This document shows positions 7,571 through 16,667 of a stretch of 64,000 bases of DNA, piece by piece (positions within the stretch are counted from its first letter, which is position 1; each line of letters opens with the position of its first letter). The DNA comes from an uncultured Caulobacterales bacterium. GTDB lineage: Bacteria > Pseudomonadota > Alphaproteobacteria > Caulobacterales > Caulobacteraceae. Below the pieces are notes generated by a model. The model saw only the letters and a list, made by a program, of their open reading frames with translations, was not told the origin of the DNA and searched no databases. Location: NCBI GenBank assembly GCA_903900155.1, contig CAIUMD010000015.1, forward strand, positions 1-64,000, given 5' to 3'. The position numbers and the translations under genes were made by a program.

Positions 7571-7825
7571 GCACTGCCTTGCGGCGAGGCGGGGGAGATA
7601 GCCCAGGCTTTCCGGGGACGCAAGCCCGGTTTGACGGATAATGTCGAAAAGTTTGGCGCACCAGCGTTCGGCCAGCGGTGAAGCCTTGTGCGGCTTGGGT
7701 TTTCGCGCGGCGATTAAGACCGGCGCCAGATGATCTGGCGTGACAGCGCCGCTCTATTGGTGTCCATGGACGCTTCCGAGGGCGACGGGCAGGCCGGCCC
7801 TTTCTTAAGTCGCCTGAGGATTCGT

Positions 7826-9565
7826 ATGCGTCGTCTCGCAACCCTGCTCGCCCTTTCCTCGGCCATTTCGCTGAGCCTGGCTCCGATCGCCGCTTGCGCC
7901 GAGTCGATCCCGCTGGGCATGCCCGCGCCCAAGCCGGTCACGACCTCGACCACCGCCAAGGGCATGGTCGCCGCCGCCAATCCGCTGGCGGTCGAGGCGG
8001 GCCTGCGGGTGCTGCGCGACGGCGGCTCGGCCGTGGACGCCGCTGTGGCCATCCAGGCGGTGCTGGGCCTCGTGGAGCCGCAGAGCTCGGGCCTGGGCGG
8101 CGGCGCGTTCCTGGTGTTCTACGACGCCAAGACCGGCAAGGTGACGGCCTATGACGGCCGCGAGAAGGCCCCGGCCGGCGCGACGCCGGACATGTTCTTG
8201 GGCCCGGACGGCAAGCCCCTGCCCTTCGTCAAGGCGCTGCTGTCGGGCCGTTCGTCCGGCGTGCCGGGCGCGATCGCGATGCTGTCCCTGGCCCAGAAGG
8301 AGCACGGCAAGGCCGCCTGGAACACCCTGTTCAAGGACGCCGAGACACTGGCCGACGACGGCTTCGTGGTCAGCCCGCGCCTGGCCGGCATGATCGTCAG
8401 CCGCGCTCCGCAGGCCAGCCAGCCGGACCCGGTGAAGTATTTCACCAAGCCCGACGGGACCCGCTACCAGGCCGGCGACATCCTGAAGAACCCGGCCTAT
8501 GCGCAGACGGTGCGCAAGATCGCCGCCGAAGGCCCGGCCGCCCTGCTGGACGGCCCACTGGCCCAGGCCATCGTCGATCGCCTGCACGAGGGTGACCTGT
8601 CCAGCAGCATCACCCTGGAAGACCTCAAGACCTACCAGCCGCGCTCGGCCCCGGCCCTGTGCCGCCCGTGGAAGGTCTACAGCGTCTGCGCGCCCAATCC
8701 ACAGTCCTCGGGCCTGGCGGTGATCCAGGCGCTGCAGATGCTGGAGCACACCGACATCGGCAAGCGCGGTCCGACCGATCCGGTCGCCTGGACCCTGCTG
8801 GCCCAGGCCGAGCGGGTCATGTACGCCGACCGCGACCGTTATGTCGGCGACCCCGCGTTCGTGACCGTGCCGGTCGACGGCCTGCTGGATCCGAAATATG
8901 TCGCGCAGCGCGCCAAGCTGGTGACGCCCACGGCCGGCGAGGCCCCGCCCTTCGGCCACCCCAAGGGTGCGCCCAAGGTCGGGATCGACATGACCAAGGA
9001 GCCGGGCGGCACCACCCACCTGGTCGTCGTCGACACCGCCGGCAACGTCGTCTCGATGACCACCACGGTCGAGAGCATCTTCGGCAACGGCCGCATGGTC
9101 GGCGGCTTCTTCCTGAACAACCAGCTGACCGACTTCTCGTTCTCGCCCAAGGAGAAGGACGGCGCGCCGGCCGCCAACGCCATCGCGCCGGGCAAGCGTC
9201 CGCGTTCGTCGATGGCGCCGCTGATCGTGCTGGACAAGAAGGGCAAGCTGGTCGCGGCCCTGGGCTCGCCGGGCGGCAACGCCATCCTGTCCTATAATCT
9301 GAAGGCCATGGTCGGGCTGTTCTACTGGGGCCTGAACATGCAGCAGGCCGTGTCGCTGCCGAACGTGGTGGCGCGCGGTGACAGCTTCTCGGGCGACGCT
9401 GATTTGTTCGGGCCGGAGATGCTGGCGGCGCTGAATGCGCGCGGCGTCAACGTCAAGGTCGGCCAGCTGGAGACCTCGGGCCTGCACGGCGTGATCGTGC
9501 GTCCGAATGGCGTCCTGGAAGGCGGCGCGGATCCCCGCCGCGAAGGCGTCGCCAAGGGCCTGTAA
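7826..9565 (+). CDS. ggt: Gamma-glutamyltransferase (periplasmic, Ntn hydrolase)
   Basis: This enzyme cleaves the gamma-glutamyl bond of glutathione and transfers the glutamyl group to amino acids or water. It is synthesised as a precursor that self-cleaves before a threonine, seen here in GGTTHLVVVD, to give large and small subunits. A signal peptide (RRLATLLALSSAISLSLAPIAAC) directs export. Early residues NPLAVEAGLRVLRDGGSAVDAA and SGLGGGAFL are typical of the family. I chose the ATG at 7826, giving 579 residues, because GAGGA lies six bases upstream and the signal peptide starts there; the longer track ORF begins at 7730. Confidence 0.92.
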   Translation: MRRLATLLALSSAISLSLAPIAACAESIPLGMPAPKPVTTSTTAKGMVAAANPLAVEAGLRVLRDGGSAVDAAVAIQAVLGLVEPQSSGLGGGAFLVFYDAKTGKVTAYDGREKAPAGATPDMFLGPDGKPLPFVKALLSGRSSGVPGAIAMLSLAQKEHGKAAWNTLFKDAETLADDGFVVSPRLAGMIVSRAPQASQPDPVKYFTKPDGTRYQAGDILKNPAYAQTVRKIAAEGPAALLDGPLAQAIVDRLHEGDLSSSITLEDLKTYQPRSAPALCRPWKVYSVCAPNPQSSGLAVIQALQMLEHTDIGKRGPTDPVAWTLLAQAERVMYADRDRYVGDPAFVTVPVDGLLDPKYVAQRAKLVTPTAGEAPPFGHPKGAPKVGIDMTKEPGGTTHLVVVDTAGNVVSMTTTVESIFGNGRMVGGFFLNNQLTDFSFSPKEKDGAPAANAIAPGKRPRSSMAPLIVLDKKGKLVAALGSPGGNAILSYNLKAMVGLFYWGLNMQQAVSLPNVVARGDSFSGDADLFGPEMLAALNARGVNVKVGQLETSGLHGVIVRPNGVLEGGADPRREGVAKGL

Positions 9566-9572
9566 GCCAGCC

Positions 9573-9800
9573 TCAGGTTTGTGCCTGGTGCTCTTCCAGG
9601 CCCGCCTCGACCTCGGCGCGGGAGAAGACCTCTTCCTGGCCGTCCAGCAGCAGCTGGGCGTCGGAGGCCTCCTGCACGGCGACCATCGCGGCGACACGAC
9701 GGAGCGCGGTCGGGGCGTCGGGAGCCTCGACGGTGATCTCGTGGATCGGCGCCAGCCCCGGAGACGCGCCCAGCTTCACCGCGATGGTCCAGGTGGTCAT
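9573..9800 (-). CDS. Small conserved-looking hypothetical protein
   Basis: A 75-residue soluble acidic protein, not recognised. A strong ribosome-binding site, AGGAGGACGTC, stands directly before its ATG, and the reading frame keeps the local codon style, so I believe it is real. The pattern of a beta strand (TWTIAVKLG), a second strand, a helix (APTALRRVAAMVAVQEA) and an acidic tail suggests a compact alpha/beta fold. It converges with ggt and lies upstream of nothing obvious on its strand. Confidence 0.6.
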   Translation of the reverse strand: MTTWTIAVKLGASPGLAPIHEITVEAPDAPTALRRVAAMVAVQEASDAQLLLDGQEEVFSRAEVEAGLEEHQAQT

Positions 9801-9824
9801 CTGACGTCCTCCTAGGTCGCCCCG

Positions 9825-11318
9825 CTAAGTCGCCGAAGCGTCGGCGGCCTTGTCATCAGGCTCGGGCAGCGGGTCGGGGACACCGGCCAGGGTCAGGTCG
9901 AACACCGAACCGCCGGGCCCCGTCTCGACCAGGGCCAGGTCGCCATGATGACCCTGGGCCAGTTCGCGGGCGATGGCCAGGCCAAGGCCCGTGCCGCCGC
10001 GCCGCACCGAGCCGACGAAGGGCTGGAACAGGTTGGCGCGGGCCCGCTCGGGCACGCCGGGGCCGTCGTCCGACAGGCGCAGGATGCTCGCGCCCTCGGC
10101 GCGGCGCAGCTCGACGAAGACCTTGCCCTTGCCGCCCCGGTCCGGCGCGCCCTCGATGGCCTCGCGGGCGTTGCGGAAAAGGTTGGTCAGGATGCGGTGC
10201 AGCTGGTCGGGGTCGGCCAGCACCTGTTCGCGCGGGCCGATCACGGTCTCCAGGCCCACGCCCTGGGCGGTGAGACCGGCGTCCTCGGCCGCCATCTCAA
10301 GGGCCGGGCGCAGCGGGATGATCCGGGTGACCGGTTCCGGCTCCTTGGACTTGCCATAGGCCATGACGTCGGAAGCCAGGGTGATGGCGCGATCCAGGGC
10401 TCTCTCAAGGCGAGGAAGCGCCTGCGCGACCTTCGGGTCTCCCAGGGCGGCCAGGCGGTCGGAAGCCATCTGGGCGCTGGTCAGCATGTTGCGCAGGTCG
10501 TGATTGATCTTGGCCACCGCCTCGCCCAGGGCCGCCAGGCGGGCCTTGGAGGCCAGGGCGGCCAGCAGGTCGGCCTGCATGCGGTCGAGTTCCGCCTCGG
10601 CGCGGCCGATCTCGTCGCGACGCTTGGAAACGGCGATACGGGCGGCCGGATCGTCGGGATCGCCGCGGAAGGCTTCCATGGCGCGGGTGATGCGCTGCAT
10701 GGGGCGGACCAGGAAGATGTTCAGGAAGGCGTAGACGAACAAGCCCGCCAGGGCGGCGATGAAGATCGTCACCCCGGCCAGGCGCCAGAAATACTCGACC
10801 AGCGCGGCCTTCAGCGGCGCGTCGGGCACCACCACCTCGACGAACTCGGCCTTGCGGAAGCGCGGCTCGGCCATCACCCGGACCATGCTGCCCTTGGGGC
10901 TGGTCAGGGTGAAGAACGGCGCAGCCAGCCACGAGCCGGGGTTCTGGCGACGCAGGTCCACGAGGTAGGGCGTCTTGAACGGCTCCTTGGGCGGCAGGAC
11001 GAGACGCCGCGCGCCTTCGGCTTGGACGGCGACAGTGACGGCTCCGGCCTGGTCGAACATCTGGTTGGCGACCGCGTCGCTGACCCGCAGCTCGGGATCG
11101 GACTCGGCGATGGTCGAGGCCAGTTCGCCGGCCCGCACGCGATCCAGCAGCCACTGCTCCTCATAGGCCGCCAGGGTCGGCGGCACGATCAAGAGGCCGC
11201 CCAAGGCCACCACGATGGCGGTGAACAGCAGCAGGCGCGCCGACAGGCCGCCGGGCCACGGAAAACGCTTCCGGGGCGGGGCGGTCTCAGTTTCCGAAGG
11301 CGAAACCGTTTCGACCAT
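9825..11318 (-). CDS. Membrane sensor histidine kinase
   Basis: A 497-residue two-component kinase. One membrane segment near residue 28 (LLLFTAIVVALGGLLIVPP) and a second near 190 (VTIFIAALAGLFVYAFLNIFL) bracket a periplasmic sensor of about 140 residues; a HAMP linker follows (VRPMQRITRAMEAF). The H-box is HDLRNMLTS, the N-box NLFRNAREAIEG, and the ATP lid has DDGPGVPE and GGTGLGLAIA, so the catalytic parts are complete. No response regulator is adjacent, making it an orphan. It is the last gene of a tight minus-strand run after TVP38, PyrD, DUF952 and SixA; a SixA-type phosphatase in the same run is notable because SixA removes phosphate from histidine-phosphotransfer domains. Confidence 0.9.
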   Translation of the reverse strand: MVETVSPSETETAPPRKRFPWPGGLSARLLLFTAIVVALGGLLIVPPTLAAYEEQWLLDRVRAGELASTIAESDPELRVSDAVANQMFDQAGAVTVAVQAEGARRLVLPPKEPFKTPYLVDLRRQNPGSWLAAPFFTLTSPKGSMVRVMAEPRFRKAEFVEVVVPDAPLKAALVEYFWRLAGVTIFIAALAGLFVYAFLNIFLVRPMQRITRAMEAFRGDPDDPAARIAVSKRRDEIGRAEAELDRMQADLLAALASKARLAALGEAVAKINHDLRNMLTSAQMASDRLAALGDPKVAQALPRLERALDRAITLASDVMAYGKSKEPEPVTRIIPLRPALEMAAEDAGLTAQGVGLETVIGPREQVLADPDQLHRILTNLFRNAREAIEGAPDRGGKGKVFVELRRAEGASILRLSDDGPGVPERARANLFQPFVGSVRRGGTGLGLAIARELAQGHHGDLALVETGPGGSVFDLTLAGVPDPLPEPDDKAADASAT

Positions 11319-11327
11319 CCGGGGCGG

Positions 11328-12074
11328 CTACTTCTCGTCCAAAGGTTCTGGCAGCGGCGCGGCTCCGCGCCCCTTGCGCCAATGGCGCCACAACGGCGGA
11401 AGAAAGGCCAGAACACCCATGCCGATGATTGGAAGATAGATCCGTGGCGACAAGAGGGTTTCGATCGTCACAGCCCCCCCGCGCGCGAAGAGATGGCCAA
11501 GTCCCGCGCCAATGCCGGCATAGACAAACGAGCTTGGGATCATGCCCAGGATAGAGGCCAGGACGAAGGTGCGGACCGGAATGTTGGCCACGCCCGCCGC
11601 GACATTGACCGCCAGCAGCGGAAACGCCGGAATCAGCCGCAGGGTCAGCAGATAGTTGAAGGCGTCGCGGCGCAGCCCCTCGGCCATGCGCGCCAGGAAG
11701 GCGTCGGGCTTGCCCCGCAGCATGTCGCCAAAGGCGGTGCGGAAGACCAGATAGGTGACCGTCGAACCACCGGTGGCGCCGCTGACCGCCAGGGCCCCGC
11801 CCAGCGGGCCGAACAGGAAGCCGCTGGTCAGCGACAGGATCAGCGCCCCGGGCAGCGAAACGGCCACCGAGCAGACATAGATCGCCAGATAGATCGCCGC
11901 GCACAGCACCGGCCGCTCGCTGGCGAAGGTCTGCAGTTCGGTCCCGCGCAGACGCAGCTCCTCCAGCGAAAGGTGTCCGGCCAGGCCGCTGACAAAGGCG
12001 GCCACGGACAGGATCACGATGGCCGCGAGCGGCCCGAAACGGCGCAGTAAAGTCAGCGCCCGTTCCCCCGTCAT
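11328..12074 (-). CDS. TVP38/TMEM64 (VTT domain, DedA-like) membrane protein
   Basis: A 248-residue inner-membrane protein with about six hydrophobic segments. The VTT-domain hallmark is visible as SGFLFGPLGGALAVSGATGGSTVTYLVFR, followed by a re-entrant loop region with RLIPAFPLLAVNVAAGV. Members of this superfamily act in membrane lipid scrambling or ion-coupled homeostasis; the substrate here cannot be told. Its start overlaps the pyrD stop by four bases (ATGA), and it is followed nine bases later by the histidine kinase. Confidence 0.88.
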   Translation of the reverse strand: MTGERALTLLRRFGPLAAIVILSVAAFVSGLAGHLSLEELRLRGTELQTFASERPVLCAAIYLAIYVCSVAVSLPGALILSLTSGFLFGPLGGALAVSGATGGSTVTYLVFRTAFGDMLRGKPDAFLARMAEGLRRDAFNYLLTLRLIPAFPLLAVNVAAGVANIPVRTFVLASILGMIPSSFVYAGIGAGLGHLFARGGAVTIETLLSPRIYLPIIGMGVLAFLPPLWRHWRKGRGAAPLPEPLDEK

Positions 12075-13129
12075 GCGGCGCCGACCGCGTCCTCGACCGC
12101 CGTGAAGCCGTCGGCGCGCAGGCGGGCGGCCAGGTCGCGCTTGATGCGGGTGACGAGACCCGGCCCGCCATAGACCAGGGCCGAATAGAGCTGTACGGCC
12201 CGCGCCCCGGCCCGGATCTTGGCATAGGCGTCCGCGCCGCTGGCGATGCCGCCCGCGCCGATCAGGGCCACGCGACCAGCCGCAGCGGCATGGAAGCGCT
12301 TGACCACCTGCGTCGAGGCCGCCAACAGCGGCGCGCCCGACAGGCCGCCGCTCTCGCCCGCGAAGGTCGACTTCAGGGTGTCGGGGCGGGCGATGGTGGT
12401 GTTGCTGACGATGATGGCGTCCAGGGCCGCGCCGACCACGGTCTCGACAATGGCCTCGACCTCGCCGTCCTCGAGATCGGGCGCGACCTTCAGGAAGATC
12501 GGATAGTCGGCGCCGGAGGCGACCTTCAGCGCCTCGCGGGTCTCCGACAGGCGGCCCAGCAGCTCCTCAAGCGCCGCCTTGGTCTGCAGGGCGCGCAGGC
12601 CCGGCGTGTTGGGCGAGGAGATATTGGCGGTGAAGTAGTCCGACAGGCCCCACAGGCGGGTCAGGCCGGTGACGTAGTCCTGGATGCGATCAGCGGCGTC
12701 CTTGTTGGCCCCGATGTTCGCGCCGACCACACCGCCCTTGCTCTTGCGCGCCTTGAGGCGCTGGACGAAGGGCTCGAGGCCGCCATTGTTGAAGCCCATG
12801 CGGTTGATCACCGCCTGGTCCTCGGTCAGGCGAAACAGGCGCGGGCGCGGATTGCCCGCCTGGGCCAGCGGCGTGACGGTGCCCGCCTCCACGAAGCCGA
12901 AGCCGGCGGCCAGCATGGCGTCCGGGACCTCGGCGTTCTTGTCGAAGCCGGCGGCCAGGCCCACGCAGTTGGGCAGGTCCAGGCCCGCCAGGGTGACGGA
13001 CAGGATCGGATCGTCAGGCCCGCCCTCGCGCGGCCCCAGGCCCCACTTCAGGCCCCGGATGGCCCAGCCATGCGCGTCCTCGGGATCAAAGACGTGCAGC
13101 GCGCGGGCGACGATGTCGTGAAAGCTCAT
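12071..13129 (-). CDS. pyrD: Dihydroorotate dehydrogenase (quinone), class 2
   Basis: This enzyme oxidises dihydroorotate to orotate in pyrimidine synthesis, passing electrons to ubiquinone at the inner membrane. The 352-residue length and the N-terminal helices (FHDIVARALHVFDPEDAHGW) mark the membrane-associated class 2. The FMN site and substrate loop are seen in GLAAGFDKNAEV, and the class 2 catalytic serine lies in NISSPNTPGLR. The C-terminal phosphate-binding segment IGAGGIASGADAYAKI is intact. It shares four-base overlaps with both neighbours. Confidence 0.95.
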   Translation of the reverse strand: MSFHDIVARALHVFDPEDAHGWAIRGLKWGLGPREGGPDDPILSVTLAGLDLPNCVGLAAGFDKNAEVPDAMLAAGFGFVEAGTVTPLAQAGNPRPRLFRLTEDQAVINRMGFNNGGLEPFVQRLKARKSKGGVVGANIGANKDAADRIQDYVTGLTRLWGLSDYFTANISSPNTPGLRALQTKAALEELLGRLSETREALKVASGADYPIFLKVAPDLEDGEVEAIVETVVGAALDAIIVSNTTIARPDTLKSTFAGESGGLSGAPLLAASTQVVKRFHAAAAGRVALIGAGGIASGADAYAKIRAGARAVQLYSALVYGGPGLVTRIKRDLAARLRADGFTAVEDAVGAA

Positions 13130-13470
13130 GCGAGATGATCGCCCAATTGCGGCACGCCGTCGGCGTCGAGTTGCAGGTCAGCCTCGGTCACCACTTCGCT
13201 GATCAGCAGCGGGCGGAAGAGGTGCGGAAACAGGGCCCCGCCGCGCGAGGCTTCCCACTTCAGCGCGTCACCCAGCGCCTCGGCCTCGACGCCCAGCAGC
13301 ACCAGATCGGGCTGGCCCTTGAAATAGAGCGCGGCGGTCGTCTGGGCCTGGTCGGCGCCGGACAGATGGATAAAGCCGTCCTGGTGGTCGACGGCCGAGC
13401 CCTCGAACCGGCCGACGGCCTTGGCGGCGTCCCACTCGGCGCGGGACAGGATCTTGTAGATCAGGGTCAT
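13126..13470 (-). CDS. DUF952 family protein
   Basis: A 114-residue protein of the DUF952 family, recognisable from IYKILSRAEWDAA, DGFIHLSGADQ and FPHLFRPLL. The family adopts a compact fold with conserved histidines, and its function is unsettled. The track ORF runs on to 14097, but the true start is the ATG at 13470, which overlaps the SixA stop (ATGA). It lies between sixA-like and pyrD genes in an overlapping operon, an arrangement I believe common in Caulobacterales. Confidence 0.85.
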   Translation of the reverse strand: MTLIYKILSRAEWDAAKAVGRFEGSAVDHQDGFIHLSGADQAQTTAALYFKGQPDLVLLGVEAEALGDALKWEASRGGALFPHLFRPLLISEVVTEADLQLDADGVPQLGDHLA

Positions 13471-13979
13471 TCGCCGCCGGCCCCGCCGTTCTCGCTCGCG
13501 AAGAGCACGTGTTCCAGGACCGGCGGACCACCGCCGCCCCAGTTGAAAACCACGACCGTCGAGGTCGGGAAGCGGCTGCGCAGCTTGTTGGTCTGGATCG
13601 GCGAGGCCCCGCCTGTCAGGGCCAGGCGCAGGGCCAGCTCGTGCATGCCGGGATTGTGGCCGACGACCATCACCGTGCCGACCGCGTCGCCGTGATCCTC
13701 CAGCGCCTGGACGATCTCTTCGGGGTCGGCGTGATAGAGGTCGCGCAGGTGTTCGACCTTCGCCGACGGGAAACTCGCGGCGACCTGCTGGGCGGTCTCG
13801 CGCGTGCGGCGGGCCGACGAGACCAACAGCAGCTGCGGCGCATAGGCCAGCCCGGCCAGCACGTGGCCCATGCGCGCGGCGTCCTCGCGCCCGCTGGGCG
13901 CCAGGGCGCGCTCGAAGTCGCCGCCGCTCTGGGCGTGCCGCTCGGCCTTGCCGTGGCGCATCAGGATCAGTCGCTCCAT
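13467..13979 (-). CDS. SixA-like histidine phosphatase
   Basis: A 170-residue member of the histidine phosphatase superfamily. The phosphohistidine nucleophile is in LILMRHGKAE, SSARRTRET carries the second arginine, and VVGHNPGMHEL carries the second histidine. SixA proteins dephosphorylate phosphohistidine in phosphorelay HPt domains or in PTS proteins. It is the first gene of the operon that ends with a histidine kinase, so a link to phosphorelay control is possible. Its start is 77 bases from the divergent metX start. Confidence 0.9.
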   Translation of the reverse strand: MERLILMRHGKAERHAQSGGDFERALAPSGREDAARMGHVLAGLAYAPQLLLVSSARRTRETAQQVAASFPSAKVEHLRDLYHADPEEIVQALEDHGDAVGTVMVVGHNPGMHELALRLALTGGASPIQTNKLRSRFPTSTVVVFNWGGGGPPVLEHVLFASENGGAGGE

Positions 13980-14056
13980 GGGTCCTCCATAGCCGTCCGT
14001 CGCCTCGGCAGGAAGCGCGCGGTTGACACCTTCTTCGTCTAGCGGTCCAAGGCGAC

Positions 14057-15217
14057 ATGACTGCGCTGGATCTGGTCACGCCCGCCGCCCCGCCCAATGG
14101 GGGAGGAACCTGGCGGTTTCCCGCCGACGAACCGCTGCGGCTCGATTCGGGCGCGGTGCTGGAAGGCCTGGAGATCGGCTACCAGACCTACGGCCAGCTC
14201 AATGCCGACAAGTCCAACGCCGTCCTGATCTGCCACGCCCTGACCGGCGACCAGCACGTGGCCTCGCCCCATCCGGTGACCGGCAAGCCCGGCTGGTGGA
14301 CCCGGCTGATCGGTCCCGGCAAGCCGCTGGATCCGGCGCGCCATTTCGTCATCTGCTCCAACGTGATCGGCGGCTGCATGGGCTCGACGGGCCCGGCCTC
14401 GACCAACCCCGCCACCGGCAAGCCCTACGGCCTGACCTTCCCGGTCATCACCATCGGCGACATGGTCCGCGCCCAGGCCATGCTGGTGAAGGCCTTAGGG
14501 GTCGAGACCTTGTTCTCCGTCATCGGCGGCTCGATGGGCGGCATGCAGGCCCAGCAGTGGGCGGTGGACTATCCCGAGCGGGTGTTCAGCGTCCTGGTGC
14601 TGGCTTCCGCTTCCAGGCACTCGGCCCAGAACATCGCCTTCCACGAGGTGGGCCGCCAGGCGATCATGGCCGATCCCGACTGGCGCGGCGGGGCGTATGC
14701 CGACCAGGGCGTACGGCCGGAGAAGGGTCTGGCCGTCGCCCGGATGGCCGCCCACATCACCTATCTCTCCGAACCCGCCCTGCAGCGGAAGTTCGGCCGC
14801 GAACTGAAGCGCGACGGCCTGTCCTGGGGCTTCGACGCCGACTTCCAGGTCGAGAGCTATCTGCGCCACCAGGGAGCCAGCTTCGTCGACCGGTTCGACG
14901 CCAACAGCTACCTCTACATCACCCGGGCCACCGACTATTTCGACATCGCCGCCGGCCATGGCGGCGTGCTGGCCAAGGCGTTCACCGCCGCCCGCGACGT
15001 GCGATTCTGCGTGCTCAGCTTCACCAGCGACTGGCTGTACCCCACCGCCGAAAGCCGCCACCTGGTGCGCGCCCTGACCGCTGCGGGGGCGCGCGCCGCC
15101 TTCGCGGAGATTGAAAGCGACAAGGGCCACGACGCCTTCCTGCTGGACGAACCGGTGATGGACGCGGCCCTGGCCGGTTTCCTAAGCTCGGCCGAACGCG
15201 ACCGGGGGCTGACTTGA
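14057..15217 (+). CDS. metX: Homoserine O-acetyltransferase (MetX)
   Basis: This enzyme activates homoserine for methionine synthesis by O-acylation. It has the alpha/beta-hydrolase fold of MetX: nucleophile serine in [13 protein letters not shown], aspartate in FTSDWLYP, histidine in [10 protein letters not shown]. The 386-residue length is normal. A TTGACA hexamer at 14023-14028 may be its -35 element. I looked for and did not find a SAM-II riboswitch in the short 77-base leader. It is coupled to metW by an overlapping stop/start. Confidence 0.95.
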   Translation: MTALDLVTPAAPPNGGGTWRFPADEPLRLDSGAVLEGLEIGYQTYGQLNADKSNAVLICHALTGDQHVASPHPVTGKPGWWTRLIGPGKPLDPARHFVICSNVIGGCMGSTGPASTNPATGKPYGLTFPVITIGDMVRAQAMLVKALGVETLFSVIGGSMGGMQAQQWAVDYPERVFSVLVLASASRHSAQNIAFHEVGRQAIMADPDWRGGAYADQGVRPEKGLAVARMAAHITYLSEPALQRKFGRELKRDGLSWGFDADFQVESYLRHQGASFVDRFDANSYLYITRATDYFDIAAGHGGVLAKAFTAARDVRFCVLSFTSDWLYPTAESRHLVRALTAAGARAAFAEIESDKGHDAFLLDEPVMDAALAGFLSSAERDRGLT

Positions 15218-15891
15218 CCACTATCCGAGAGGACTTCCGCGAAATCCTGCGCCTGGTGCGACCCGGCTCGCGCGTGCTGGACGTCGGCTGCGGCGAGGGC
15301 GCGCTGCTGGACCTGTTGACTCAGGAGAAGCAGGTCGACGGCCGGGGGCTGGAGATCAGCGCCAGCGGCGTGGCGGCCTGCATGGCGCGCGGCCTGTCGG
15401 TGGTGCAGGGCGACGCCGACCAGGACCTGGACCACTTCCCCGACCGCTCGTTCGACTACGCCGTGCTGTCCCAGACCCTGCAGGCCACCCGCAATCCGCG
15501 CCACGTGCTGGACGAGCTGCTGCGCATCGCCGACCGGGCCATCGTCTCGTTCCCGAACTTCGGCCACTGGCGGGTGCGCTGGTCGCTCTTGAGCCGCGGC
15601 CGCATGCCCGAGACCAAGGCCCTGCCGATGCCGTGGTGGTCGACGCCCAATATCCACCTGTGCACCCTGGCCGACTTCATGGCCCTGACCGAGGACCTCA
15701 ACCTGCGGATCGACGCCAGCGCCGCCTTTGCCGGCCAGGGCGCGGCCCGGCCGATGAACCCGGTCAGCGCCGTCGAGAACTGGCGGACCGAAACCTGCCT
15801 CTTCATGCTCAGCCGCAACGGCGCAGCCCCAACCCAAAAACTTGCGAGTGGGGAACCTCCGCCCGCTTCGGGCGATCTCTTCGACGGATGA
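15214..15891 (+). CDS. metW: MetW, methionine biosynthesis methyltransferase-fold protein
   Basis: A 225-residue class I methyltransferase-fold protein. [15 protein letters not shown] is the SAM-binding motif; [24 protein letters not shown] and [10 protein letters not shown] are MetW signatures. MetW partners with MetX and raises its activity. The start is a TTG overlapping the metX stop (TTGA), so translation is coupled. Its own stop overlaps the next start (ATGA). The final 30 residues (after LFMLSRNG) are extra and unconserved-looking. Confidence 0.93.
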   Translation: MTTIREDFREILRLVRPGSRVLDVGCGEGALLDLLTQEKQVDGRGLEISASGVAACMARGLSVVQGDADQDLDHFPDRSFDYAVLSQTLQATRNPRHVLDELLRIADRAIVSFPNFGHWRVRWSLLSRGRMPETKALPMPWWSTPNIHLCTLADFMALTEDLNLRIDASAAFAGQGAARPMNPVSAVENWRTETCLFMLSRNGAAPTQKLASGEPPPASGDLFDG

Positions 15892-16667
15892 AGACGCTTC
15901 GTCTCATGACCTACAATGTCCACCGTTGCGTGGGCACGGACCGCAAGCTCGACGTCGAGCGTGTGGCGGAGGTGATCGCGGCTGAAAAGCCCGACGTCGT
16001 CGCCCTGCAGGAGCTGGACGTCCTGCGCGCCCGCACCAAGGGCGTCGACCAGGCCCACCGTTTGGCCGAACTGCTGAAGATGAGCTTCCACTTCCATCCG
16101 GCCATGACCGTGGAAGAGGAGCTCTACGGCGACGCCATCCTGACCGCCCTGCCCGAGCGCCGGATCAAGGCCAAGGGCCTGCCGCTCTATCGCCGGGTGC
16201 CGGGTTTGGAGCCGCGCGGCGCCCTGTGGGTCGAGGTCGAGGTCGGCGGGACCAAGGTCCAGATCATCAACACCCACCTGGGCCTGGTCCCCCAGGAGCA
16301 GAAGCGCCAGGCGGCCGCCCTGCTGGGTCCCGACTGGATGGGCGATGACAAGTGGCTGGCCCCCGGCGTGGTGCTGGGCGACTTCAACGCCACGCCCTAT
16401 TCGGCCACCTACCGGATGCTGCGGACGGCCCTGCGCGACGCCCAGGCGCCGACGCCGACCTGGCCGCGCCCGGCCACGGCGACCTTCCCGTCCAGCTTTC
16501 CGTTCATGCGCATCGACCACGTGTTCCTCACCAAGGGCCTGGAGACGCGCGGCGTCAGCTCGCCGTTCAGCCCGATGGCCCGCGTGGCCTCCGACCACCT
16601 GCCGCTGGTGGTCGAGCTGGAGATCACGGCTGAAGATGGCCCGGAGGCAGCGGCGGCGGCTCGGTAA
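15888..16667 (+). CDS. Endonuclease/exonuclease/phosphatase family protein
   Basis: A 259-residue cytoplasmic protein of the EEP superfamily, which includes nucleases and phosphodiesterases acting on nucleic acids, lipids or inositol phosphates. Conserved parts are MTYNVHRCVG, VALQELD (metal-binding Glu), INTHLGL, LGDFNATP and SDHLPLVVEL (catalytic His). I chose the ATG at 15888, overlapping the metW stop. It converges with the phospholipase D gene and the two coding regions overlap by 44 bases. In alphaproteobacteria the two enzymes are often neighbours, hinting at a shared lipid-related role. Confidence 0.88.
   Translation: MKTLRLMTYNVHRCVGTDRKLDVERVAEVIAAEKPDVVALQELDVLRARTKGVDQAHRLAELLKMSFHFHPAMTVEEELYGDAILTALPERRIKAKGLPLYRRVPGLEPRGALWVEVEVGGTKVQIINTHLGLVPQEQKRQAAALLGPDWMGDDKWLAPGVVLGDFNATPYSATYRMLRTALRDAQAPTPTWPRPATATFPSSFPFMRIDHVFLTKGLETRGVSSPFSPMARVASDHLPLVVELEITAEDGPEAAAAAR

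Noticed and set aside
7805-9697. 630-residue ORF antisense to ggt
   Set aside because: It is a long open frame produced by GC-rich codon bias opposite a clear gamma-glutamyltransferase; its protein is histidine/arginine/glycine-rich with no family.
9945-12050. 701-residue ORF antisense to the histidine kinase and TVP38 genes
   Set aside because: The opposite strand carries complete kinase motifs and a TVP38 protein; this frame is a composition shadow.
13980-14056. Possible SAM riboswitch ahead of metX
   Set aside because: The leader is only 77 bases and lacks the conserved core of SAM-II or other SAM riboswitches; only a TTGACA promoter-like hexamer is visible.
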